Below, one piece after another: positions 1-7,327 of a stretch of DNA of 36,876 nucleotides (positions are counted from its first letter, which is position 1; every line of letters begins with the position of its first letter). Both the position numbers and the translations under genes were made by a program. This stretch comes from a virus. The notes under the pieces are model-generated. The model did not search any database, was not told the origin of the DNA, and saw only the letters and a program-made list of their open reading frames with translations. The stretch is from IMG/VR virus record IMGVR_UViG_3300020159_001341, positions 1 through 36,876 of that record. The stretch is one strand, 5' to 3'.

Positions 1-249
1 GACTTCCGAGCCGCTGGTATTTCTGCCCCTTGGGAATACCAAAACCGCCTTAACGATATGTTCCAGTATGACGGTCGCTACTTCAGCGTGGTGTCCTACC
101 GAGTCCGTGGTCGCGCCCGAGATGATGTCATGCTCGTTGTTGAGGGTATTGAAACCTACATCTCACAGGAAATGGTCAATGACCCAGGTCCTGCCCCTTA
201 TTCAATTTCTAACCTTCCTTGGCCTACATCAATAGCAAATTTAGGATAA
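1..249 (+). CDS. 3' part of a gene of unknown function, probably neck or head-completion
   Basis: The reading frame is open from the first base of the window and ends at TAA 247-249, so the gene starts upstream. The visible 82 residues include the stretch YFSVVSYRVRGRARDDVMLVVEGIETY, given here only as a landmark around residues 28-54 of the fragment. I recognise no domain. Its place two genes before a tail terminator-like gene and three before the sheath suggests a head-tail connector or neck protein. That function is inferred from position only. Confidence 0.6.
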   Translation, partial: DFRAAGISAPWEYQNRLNDMFQYDGRYFSVVSYRVRGRARDDVMLVVEGIETYISQEMVNDPGPAPYSISNLPWPTSIANLG

Positions 250-258
250 AATACATGT

Positions 259-280
259 ATTGGAGATGCGCGTCTTCAAT
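259..280 (+). promoter_or_regulatory. small intergenic hairpin
   Basis: ATTGGAGA and TCTTCAAT pair as an 8-bp stem (one G-U pair) around the loop TGCGCG, just downstream of a 12-bp palindrome AATACATGTATT. The hairpin lies in the 63-base gap between the first two genes. No T-tract follows, so it is not a convincing intrinsic terminator. It may be an RNA processing or attenuation element, or chance. Confidence 0.25.
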
Positions 281-312
281 GCACATTGCTTAGATTCTCA
301 AAGGAGGTAGTT

Positions 313-720
313 ATGTCTTTCTATACCTTTGGTATCAAATCTATGGCTTATAAAGACTCTTTAATACCTATCTCTGAAGACGATCCACTTGTTCAGATGG
401 TTGAATACTTTAATGGTAAGAGCAATAAATTTAACAAGGCTGTCGTGGACGGTATTAAAAAGTACGAAAAAGAAGCGCGCTCTAATCTAGGCATGTATCC
501 CGAGTGGGCTGAGATTGCTCCCCACCTCACAGTTGGACTCTCTACGGATGGGCAATCACTTTCATATTCCATACAGGGTGGCTCTGATATTGAGCAAAAG
601 TACATGGAACTTGAGTATGGTGGTCCTAGTAGTGGTGCTGGTGGGCGTGTTCGTTCAATGGCAAATAGCGGAGACATTCTGGCTAAAATCCTAGACAATG
701 CCCTAGAGGAGGTTATGTAA
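313..720 (+). CDS. 135-aa unknown protein, probable neck/head-tail joining
   Basis: The start at 313 is chosen over the upstream in-frame ATG at 286 because an ideal AAAGGAGGT ribosome binding site (300-308) sits 4 bases before it. The protein is soluble and mixed in charge, with a Gly/Ser-rich loop (GGPSSGAGG) near residues 106-114 and a helical C-terminus. The YMELEYGGP patch faintly recalls the conserved 'E-x-G' region of HK97 gp10-like neck proteins, but this is not a firm match. The stop codon TAA shares its last base with the next start (TAATG), which indicates translational coupling. Function is unknown, with a neck or tail-completion role inferred from position. Confidence 0.75.
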   Translation: MSFYTFGIKSMAYKDSLIPISEDDPLVQMVEYFNGKSNKFNKAVVDGIKKYEKEARSNLGMYPEWAEIAPHLTVGLSTDGQSLSYSIQGGSDIEQKYMELEYGGPSSGAGGRVRSMANSGDILAKILDNALEEVM

Positions 721-1400
721 TGCCTAACCCCGGATTCCTCTTAGCCGAAGACGCTGCTGTAAAGACGCGTTTCTCAGGTATGACCGTGACAGATGATAAG
801 AATGCCGCACGACCCGTACAGGTGTTCTTCCGTTACCCTGAAGGTGATACGGAGCGCACCTACCCATTTATTACCATTGAAATGATTGACATTGTTCATG
901 CCTTGGATCGCCAGCATTCAGAAGTACAGTTATATGCTTCCACTAGCGGAGCCGCTTCTTTGCAATATACGGGGCCAAACGCTCTCCAATACTGGCCTAG
1001 CGAGCACTACAATTTTACACAATTTGCTGCGTCTGCTTCTATGGTTGCCACCAATGAATTTGTACCAGTAGACATCCTATATCAAGTGTCTACTTACACC
1101 CGCTCTGCCTTGCATGACCGCCAACTTAGTTCTCAAATGCTCCATAGTCGCGCTCGTTTGCGTTATGGCTTTATAGATGTACCTGAGGATGGGACTATCC
1201 GCAGATTTGATCTCCTTGATTGGGTTACAGCCGACCTCCTTGACCCTGAGGCTGGCTACCGAAAGAGGATATTTAGAAAAGTGTATACCTTAAAAATGTC
1301 CGCAGAAATGACAACTACAAGTATGGTATCCTCTAAGCGAGTTGCCACAATTAGTAGTAGTATTTCTGATACGAACTCCAACCTGACCGAAACCTATTAA
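720..1400 (+). CDS. probable tail terminator / tail completion protein
   Basis: A 226-residue protein with a GAGGAGG ribosome binding site and a start overlapping the previous stop. It has no signal peptide or membrane segment. The N-terminal part contains the phrase VQVFFRYPEGDTERTYPFITIEMIDI, a strand-rich layout with a conserved-looking YP-F-I pattern around residues 38-55 (quoted as a landmark). A gene directly before a contractile sheath gene commonly encodes the protein that caps tube and sheath after assembly (T4 gp15/gp3-like). The assignment rests on synteny; I do not recognise the family from sequence. Confidence 0.6.
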   Translation: MPNPGFLLAEDAAVKTRFSGMTVTDDKNAARPVQVFFRYPEGDTERTYPFITIEMIDIVHALDRQHSEVQLYASTSGAASLQYTGPNALQYWPSEHYNFTQFAASASMVATNEFVPVDILYQVSTYTRSALHDRQLSSQMLHSRARLRYGFIDVPEDGTIRRFDLLDWVTADLLDPEAGYRKRIFRKVYTLKMSAEMTTTSMVSSKRVATISSSISDTNSNLTETY

Positions 1401-1422
1401 ATAATCCACTGGAGGATTACTC

Positions 1423-2988
1423 ATGGCTTATACCCGCCCCGGAGTCTATGTAACAGAATCTCCGTTAAAGACAATTGCACGAGCAGACAACGGAACCGCT
1501 ACTGCGGCTTTTGTTGGTATTAACCCTCGTGGACCACTTACCCCAACCCTGATTACCTCATGGTCCGCATATACCAACCAATTTGGTGACCTGAACACCT
1601 TGTATGATTTGGGTTACGCCGTGTATCAATTCTTTGCCAATGGTGGTCGTAGTTGCTATGTATCTCGCGCTACTTACGCTAACGCAGTCAAAGCCACCGC
1701 CGCTTCAGTTATGTACTACCAGCCAAATAGCACTACTGCGTCAGCCTCATTGTTTAGTGCCACGGCGCTTGATCCAGGTACTTTTGGTAATGACATCACA
1801 CTGACCACAACTGCTGGCACTACCACATTAGATGTGGCTTCAAATAACTTCCCAACATTTAACTTGTCGGTTAAAATAAATGGTACAGAAGTTGAATTAT
1901 GGAATGAACTCAGTCCATCACCAAACAGTAGCCGTTATGCTCCAATTATTGTTAACAACTACTCTGCATATGTAAATATTACTAGTTTTGCCGCACAGAC
2001 ATCAGCATCCGCTGGGTTTACTTACACAGGGGCGAGCGTTGCTGGATTTGCTTTAAATAAAGCACTTACTGGTGGTACTGCTGGTACTGCTGCTGTCGGA
2101 TCAGCCGCACCAGCAGATTGGGACACCCCATTCTCTACGGCTCTTAATGCTTTGATTGATCTTCCTGAACCTCTTATTATTAACGCAGTTGGTCAGTTCC
2201 GTTCTGAAATTGTCAAGTCAGCACTCGCAGTTGCCGCTACTCGTGGTGACTCATTTGTGATTATTGACCCAGACCCGTCACTCACCTCGCAGGTTGGTAT
2301 CTCAGCAGTGGCTAACACTTATAACTCTGATCAGGGTTACGGCGCAGTGTATTACCCAATGTTGAAGATGACCGATCCCACTAAGACTGGCGTTGGTGCA
2401 ATCCGTGACACATTCCCAGGTGGTGCAGTTGCTGGTATGTTTGCTCGTACTGAGGTAGAACGCACAGTTGCTAAGGCTCCCGCAGGTTACGGCCTTGAGG
2501 TTCGTAATGCTCTCGGACTTGTTACTCCGTTCACAGAAACGACAGTCGGATTGTTGTACGAATCAGGTGTTAATACTTTTAGGGCAGTTCCTGGCGCTGG
2601 AATTATTATCCAAGGTGCTCGTACTTTGAACTTAGGTAAGGCTGACAAATACATTCCTGTTCGTCGTACTTTAAACTATGTTAAGAACAGTTCAAAAGAA
2701 CTCACTCAGTTTGCTATCTTTGAACCCAACGATTCGCGTTTGTGGTCAAGCATTACTGTAAAACTTAATAAGTTTTTGGCTGACTTGTGGGGAGCGGGCG
2801 CACTTAAGGGTCGTACCCCGAGCGAGGCATTCTTTGTTGTATGTAACTCCACAAACAACACAGCAACATCTATTAGTAACGGACAAGTGAATGTACAAAT
2901 TGGTGTATCGTTGTTGTACCCAGCGGAATTTATTGTTATTAATGTAAGTCAATGGCTTGGTGGAAATACCACCATTGAAACTATCTAA
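1423..2988 (+). CDS. contractile tail sheath protein
   Basis: The start MAYTRPGVYVTE (residues 1-12) is the hallmark N-terminus of phage tail sheath proteins. It is followed by the usual 'vG..rG P...P.lItS...y...FG' region at about residues 30-52 and by C-terminal elements typical of the conserved sheath domain. The 521 residues are within the family range. The protein polymerises around the tail tube and contracts to drive the tube into the host envelope. The ribosome binding site CTGGAGG lies before ATG 1423. The tube gene follows after 8 bases, so the two are almost certainly co-transcribed. The gene establishes that the phage is a myovirus. Confidence 0.95.
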   Translation: MAYTRPGVYVTESPLKTIARADNGTATAAFVGINPRGPLTPTLITSWSAYTNQFGDLNTLYDLGYAVYQFFANGGRSCYVSRATYANAVKATAASVMYYQPNSTTASASLFSATALDPGTFGNDITLTTTAGTTTLDVASNNFPTFNLSVKINGTEVELWNELSPSPNSSRYAPIIVNNYSAYVNITSFAAQTSASAGFTYTGASVAGFALNKALTGGTAGTAAVGSAAPADWDTPFSTALNALIDLPEPLIINAVGQFRSEIVKSALAVAATRGDSFVIIDPDPSLTSQVGISAVANTYNSDQGYGAVYYPMLKMTDPTKTGVGAIRDTFPGGAVAGMFARTEVERTVAKAPAGYGLEVRNALGLVTPFTETTVGLLYESGVNTFRAVPGAGIIIQGARTLNLGKADKYIPVRRTLNYVKNSSKELTQFAIFEPNDSRLWSSITVKLNKFLADLWGAGALKGRTPSEAFFVVCNSTNNTATSISNGQVNVQIGVSLLYPAEFIVINVSQWLGGNTTIETI

Positions 2989-2996
2989 GGAGAAAC

Positions 2997-3647
2997 ATGG
3001 CAGTATTAACTCGTACCGATCCATTGCGTGACTTTAAGTTCACGGTAAAGATTGTCCCAACGGGGACTTTGGAAACGGCTACCGTAGACATTGGTAAACT
3101 TGGTTTTGCCGTTGTTACTGGTTTGAGCGTTACCAACGAAATGATCCCATACCGTGAAGGTGGGATGAATACCCACCCACACAAGATGATTGGTCAGTCA
3201 GACTTTAACCCCATTACCTTCAGTCGTGGCGTGTTTGAAGGACAAGACCAGTTGTGGCGCTGGCAACAATTCATGCATTCCTGGACTCAGGGTGCTCTTG
3301 CTGATGATGCTGGTAGTACTGGTAGCCGTAATGATTACCGTTGTAACATTATTGTTACTGTTTATGACCACCCATACACAGGGGCAGCAGCAGATGCTGC
3401 TGGTAATGCTGGTTATTCACAGGACCCAGGGTCATTGGGTCGTACTGTTTCTCCTGGTAATAAGAAACTTGAATTCACAATCTATAATGCATGGCCCGCT
3501 GGCTATGCATTAGGTGACCTCAACGCTGGTAATAGTTCAATCATGATCCAGCAGATGACGGTTAACCATGAAGGTTTTGAAATTGACTGGAATCCAACTA
3601 ACGAAACCGCAACTTCAACCCCAGCCACAACCGCAGTCGCAGTCTGA
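2997..3647 (+). CDS. tail tube protein (T4 gp19-like)
   Basis: A 216-residue protein with the classic tube-protein opening: DPLRDFKFTVKI (residues 8-19), then a G-V-GLSVTNE block and the R-G-Q-D-F-PITFSRG-type strand followed by a W...W pair around residues 86-100. These features match the T4 gp19-like tube family, whose hexamers stack to form the inner channel. It follows the sheath gene directly, with an AAGGAG ribosome binding site. The C-terminus ends in a Thr/Ala-rich tail (NETATSTPATTAVAV) not needed for the fold. A hairpin lies just downstream and may limit read-through into the chaperone gene. Confidence 0.92.
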   Translation: MAVLTRTDPLRDFKFTVKIVPTGTLETATVDIGKLGFAVVTGLSVTNEMIPYREGGMNTHPHKMIGQSDFNPITFSRGVFEGQDQLWRWQQFMHSWTQGALADDAGSTGSRNDYRCNIIVTVYDHPYTGAAADAAGNAGYSQDPGSLGRTVSPGNKKLEFTIYNAWPAGYALGDLNAGNSSIMIQQMTVNHEGFEIDWNPTNETATSTPATTAVAV

Positions 3648-3650
3648 TAC

Positions 3651-3672
3651 ATAACACTCACTAGGGTGTTAT
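3651..3672 (+). terminator. hairpin after tail tube gene, possible weak terminator
   Basis: ATAACACTC and GGGTGTTAT-type arms form a 9-bp stem (one G-U pair) around the loop ACTA, starting 4 bases after the tube gene stop. It is followed by ATTATGAG rather than a clean T-run, so it is a weak terminator or an mRNA 3'-end stabiliser. Such a site could let sheath and tube be made in large excess over the chaperone and tape measure that follow. Confidence 0.45.
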
Positions 3673-3700
3673 ATTATGAGTACCTAACAAGGAGCATTAC

Positions 3701-4474
3701 ATGACAACAAATGTCCAAAGTTTTGACGCTATCTCTATGGAGAGCGCGCCAACCATGCCTAAGTCACCCAATACGGGTGTTGAACTTATTCGTGGAATTA
3801 AAATAGGAAGTGATTGGGTTACAAATGCAATCGTCCGGGAGATGACTGGTGAGGATGAAGAATTCCTTTCCAGCATGGAAGCCCGAACAACTTCTAACTA
3901 TGGTGAGTATGTACTTGCCTTGTTGAAGCGCGTTGTTGTATCAATTGGTGATATCTCAATTAAGCAAACTCCAGTAGTTCTCAACGAGTTGATTATTGGA
4001 GATCGTGACTTACTATTCTTGGCAGTTATTCGCGCTACATATGGCGAAACGCGAGAATTCAAAGTTTCGTGCCCGCATTGCAATCAATCAAACGATTTAC
4101 TTATTGACCTAAACTCTGACTTCCCAATTGAGGGAGATCAAGAGTCAGTCCGCAAGCAAATCAAAGTTATCCTCAGGGATGGTTCAACGCTTAACTTGAA
4201 TCACCCCAACTCAGATGACAGCGCCAAGATTGGTCGTTCAGGTAAAAATACAGCGCAACAAAACACCATGATGATCGCCCGTTGCGCTCAGATTGATGTT
4301 AATAATAAAGAACAATGGGCACGAAATCTAAGCATTGCAGATCGTTCTACCATTATCAGTGCAGTATTCAACGCCAAAGTAGGCCCGAGTCCTCGGGAGG
4401 TGAATGCCCCGTGCGGACACTGTAATGAGGAGATTACATTGATGTTTGACTGGGTCTCACTTTTATTCGGTTAA
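3701..4474 (+). CDS. T4 gp26/gp51-like baseplate hub assembly / tail assembly chaperone
   Basis: A 257-residue protein with an AAGGAG ribosome binding site. The middle carries the VREMTGEDEE block (about residues 46-55), and two Cys pairs, CPHC (about 125-128) and CGHC (about 240-243), that could bind zinc. This architecture matches the T4-type baseplate hub assembly proteins (gp26/gp51 family) found in many environmental myoviruses between the tube and tape measure genes. In that family the FDW...FF-type segment is usually followed by another ~45 residues. Here the frame stops soon after FDWVSLLFG, and the missing part appears in the +1 frame (see the next entry). Confidence is good for the family and moderate for the exact role. 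Confidence 0.75.
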   Translation: MTTNVQSFDAISMESAPTMPKSPNTGVELIRGIKIGSDWVTNAIVREMTGEDEEFLSSMEARTTSNYGEYVLALLKRVVVSIGDISIKQTPVVLNELIIGDRDLLFLAVIRATYGETREFKVSCPHCNQSNDLLIDLNSDFPIEGDQESVRKQIKVILRDGSTLNLNHPNSDDSAKIGRSGKNTAQQNTMMIARCAQIDVNNKEQWARNLSIADRSTIISAVFNAKVGPSPREVNAPCGHCNEEITLMFDWVSLLFG

Positions 4475-4613
4475 TATTGATAATATATACTGGGAATACA
4501 ACTCCATAGCCACTGTCTACAAAGGATTTTCTTTAAATGAGGTAAAGAACATGCCCGTCAGAGAACGGCTGTTCTGGGGAAAGTTAGCACGGTGGCAAAG
4601 TAATGGAGGGTAG
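4464..4613 (+). CDS. +1-frame C-terminal extension of the chaperone (probable programmed frameshift)
   Basis: The frame +1 to the chaperone gene is open from 4443 to TAG 4611-4613 and encodes about 49 residues, including IATVYKGFSLNEVKNMPVRE. This is the characteristic end of gp26/gp51-like proteins (an aromatic helix, G-F-S, then M-P-V-x-x-R). It has no convincing start of its own: the first ATG (4551) falls inside the conserved block, and a TTG at 4446 is poorly spaced. Slip sites consistent with a +1 shift are CTT-T at 4460-4463 or GGT-TAA at 4469-4474, where the slow stop codon could pause the ribosome. The fusion would be 303 residues. It ends 2 bases before the tape measure start. A separate small protein from TTG 4446 is the alternative. 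Confidence 0.6.
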   Translation, partial: YSVNIDNIYWEYNSIATVYKGFSLNEVKNMPVRERLFWGKLARWQSNGG

Positions 4614-4615
4614 TC

Positions 4616-7327
4616 ATGGCACCGCCAAATGAACCAAACATAGCAGGAAATGGCGCTACCCCTACCCCAATCACTGGCGGAGGAAGTCGTCTTGCAAAGA
4701 TGACACGGGAGGCAACTTCATTGTCGGTTGCTCTTGCTGGTGTTGCTAGATCATTAGATGCCATTACTGCCAAAGGAACTAAAGCCGCCGCCGCTCTAAA
4801 AGGTCTTAATGTTGGCGCTACTGGGGGTGTCACCACTGGTGTTGCTCAGGGTAACCAAGGTCACCCAGTATTGGTTAATAGTGGTCCAGCATCCACCACT
4901 AGTAGTAACACTAATTACAGGCTTGATCCAGCCGCAAGTGGTGGTGGTAGTCGTCGCATGTCTGCGATGGAGGTAATGCAACAAAGTCGTGGTGGAGCAT
5001 TCACGAGTGCGGCAATGGCTATTGGTAATGTGGTTGGTGCTGGTGTTGCGGCAATGGATTCGCGTATTGCGCGAGGTTATGAATATTCATCATCAGCCGA
5101 CAAGATGTCAGTTATGTATCAACAAATTACTGGTCTCAGTAATGCTGGTGTCCGTAATGCTTACCGCCAACCATTAACTAACTACCGCCTCGGTACTAAC
5201 GGTATTAATGCCCTAATGGCAATGCAGGCATCTACTGGTATTAGTGCTCTTGGTAATGCATCCACTGTTGAGGGATTAAATGCTCTATCGGGATACAGCC
5301 TCGGTGCTGAGGGTGTTACTAATATGCTTACTAGTTTAGGTAGCGCCCAAACTACTAACCGCATGTTCATGATGACTGGTCAAAGTCTATATATGCCTGG
5401 GGGTGGTCAGCGTAGTGGTACTGAAGTTATCCAAAACCTAGCGCGAGCATCAGGTTTAACTAATCTCAGAAACCCTGGCGGTGCCTTACAGCAAGGTAGT
5501 AATACGCGTTCCCTCTTAGCAGATATGGGTGTTGACTCTGCCACTCAAGACATAGTTATCCGATATGCAATGGCAAACCAACAGTATGGTGCTAAGGGTG
5601 GCAAGGGTATGTATGACCCTTCTAGCAAGTCTCAGAGGGAGTTTGTCGGTATTGAAGACAACTTCGCTACACAGATTGAAGAAACCACGCGCGTCAAAAC
5701 TGGGCGCGAAGAAGACTTCTATGGTCGTCAACAGGACAACTTTGCCAAACTTGAAAGGACAACTCAAAGCCTTGAACAGGCATTTGGGAGACTTGAGGAT
5801 AGGCTTTCAGGAATTGTTGGTAAGGCTATTGAAACCAAGCCTCAGCGAAAGGCGACTGGTGGTATACTTAAGGCATTAGGTCCAGCCGCAATGATGGCTG
5901 GTGCGGCTATTTCTACCACTGGTGTTGGTGCCGCTGTTGGTGTGCCATTAATGATACTTGGTGGTCTTGCAACTGCATTCGGTGGTGCTATGGATGCTCC
6001 TCCTGCTGGTGACCCAGGTCCTGGTCGTAATCTACCCTCAATGGGTAAAACTGGTGATCCAAATACATCGGGTGGTTCAGGGAAAATGCACCCCACCATG
6101 CAACAGCGTGTGGATCAACTAATTGCCGCATCTGGTGGCAAAGTTGGATTGGGTACAGGTTACCGTAGTAAGGCTGAACAAGAAACTATGTTCCGCTCGC
6201 GTTATCGTAAGACCTCTAGCCCTGTGGATGCTGAAGGTAAAAAGAACTGGGAATGGGATGGCTCTTACTGGGAGCATGTGAGTGGCGCTCAAGCCGCTCC
6301 CCCTGGTCGCTCAATGCATGAAATTGGTCTTGCGGCTGACTTAACTGGTGACATGAGTTGGGTTACCGCTAATGCCGCCCGCTTTGGTTTGAAGCACTTT
6401 GAAAGTATGGGGGAGCCTTGGCATGTCCAGCCATCGGAACTTCCTAATGGTCGTACTGAATACGAAAAGCAGGGCCGCCCATGGGGTGGTGAGCCAATGT
6501 CATCAGGAGGTGTCTCATCTGGAAGAACTGAACACACTGATGGTGCTTACGGAGGTGGTGGTACAACTAACGCAGGCGTAACTACTGCATCTTTTGCGGG
6601 TATGAGTATGGCTGATGCTATCTCTGCGTTCCGAGCAAGTGGATTTCTTGGTTCTACTGGTTTAAGTGGTGGGAGTGGGAAAGGTAGCCCACGGCGCCGA
6701 GGTGGTGTTGGTACATCCACTATGCCTACTAAGTCTGGTGGTCAACTAACTGGTGAGGATGTAGCACGATATGCATACAACGCTGGTTTCCGTGGTGAAA
6801 ACTTAGTTAAAGCAGTGGCTATTGCTTACCGTGAGAGTAGGTGGAATGCAGGGTCATATAACCCTAATGCTTCTACTAAGGACCTTTCGTATGGTCTTAT
6901 GCAGATCAACATGATCGGCGCTCTTGGACCATCACGCCTTAAGCAATTTGGTCTTTCTAGTAATGAAGAATTATATGACCCAGCGATAAACATGAAAGCC
7001 GCCTTCCAAATGTCTGGCGGTAAAGACTTCTATGCATGGGGTCCATATAAGGGTAAAGACCCGTTATATAGCACTAACCCTGAGGCGGCTCGTCAAGCAG
7101 TAGCAAATGCAGGATTCAACACAGAAGGTGATCCTGATATCCGTGCGTCAGCGCGAGGTAGTGGTATGAGTGTTTCTACATTAACAACTGGTGCAACTTT
7201 TAATATTGCCCCAGTTATTAATGTAAACGGAAGTGGTAATCCGCAGGCTGACGCACAGATTATTGCTCGTGAGGTAACAATGATTATTGAGCGCGAAATG
7301 CGATTAAGGAATATGAGGAACGCATAA
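4616..7327 (+). CDS. tape measure protein with M15 peptidase and lytic transglycosylase domains
   Basis: A 903-residue protein in the tape measure position, with a GGAGGG ribosome binding site. Residues 1-400 are Gly/Ala/Ser-rich helical sequence. A hydrophobic Gly/Ala segment lies near 415-460. A VanY-like M15 D,D-peptidase domain follows (about 495-610), with GYRS, the zinc motif SMHEIGLAAD (His568, Asp575) and EPWH (Glu600, His603). A lysozyme-like SLT domain (about 715-840) carries the catalytic Glu in YRESRW (Glu740) and GLMQIN. The protein would set tail length and open peptidoglycan on entry by cutting both peptide and glycan. All catalytic residues are visible. The stop overlaps the next start (TAATG). 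Confidence 0.88.
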   Translation: MAPPNEPNIAGNGATPTPITGGGSRLAKMTREATSLSVALAGVARSLDAITAKGTKAAAALKGLNVGATGGVTTGVAQGNQGHPVLVNSGPASTTSSNTNYRLDPAASGGGSRRMSAMEVMQQSRGGAFTSAAMAIGNVVGAGVAAMDSRIARGYEYSSSADKMSVMYQQITGLSNAGVRNAYRQPLTNYRLGTNGINALMAMQASTGISALGNASTVEGLNALSGYSLGAEGVTNMLTSLGSAQTTNRMFMMTGQSLYMPGGGQRSGTEVIQNLARASGLTNLRNPGGALQQGSNTRSLLADMGVDSATQDIVIRYAMANQQYGAKGGKGMYDPSSKSQREFVGIEDNFATQIEETTRVKTGREEDFYGRQQDNFAKLERTTQSLEQAFGRLEDRLSGIVGKAIETKPQRKATGGILKALGPAAMMAGAAISTTGVGAAVGVPLMILGGLATAFGGAMDAPPAGDPGPGRNLPSMGKTGDPNTSGGSGKMHPTMQQRVDQLIAASGGKVGLGTGYRSKAEQETMFRSRYRKTSSPVDAEGKKNWEWDGSYWEHVSGAQAAPPGRSMHEIGLAADLTGDMSWVTANAARFGLKHFESMGEPWHVQPSELPNGRTEYEKQGRPWGGEPMSSGGVSSGRTEHTDGAYGGGGTTNAGVTTASFAGMSMADAISAFRASGFLGSTGLSGGSGKGSPRRRGGVGTSTMPTKSGGQLTGEDVARYAYNAGFRGENLVKAVAIAYRESRWNAGSYNPNASTKDLSYGLMQINMIGALGPSRLKQFGLSSNEELYDPAINMKAAFQMSGGKDFYAWGPYKGKDPLYSTNPEAARQAVANAGFNTEGDPDIRASARGSGMSVSTLTTGATFNIAPVINVNGSGNPQADAQIIAREVTMIIEREMRLRNMRNA

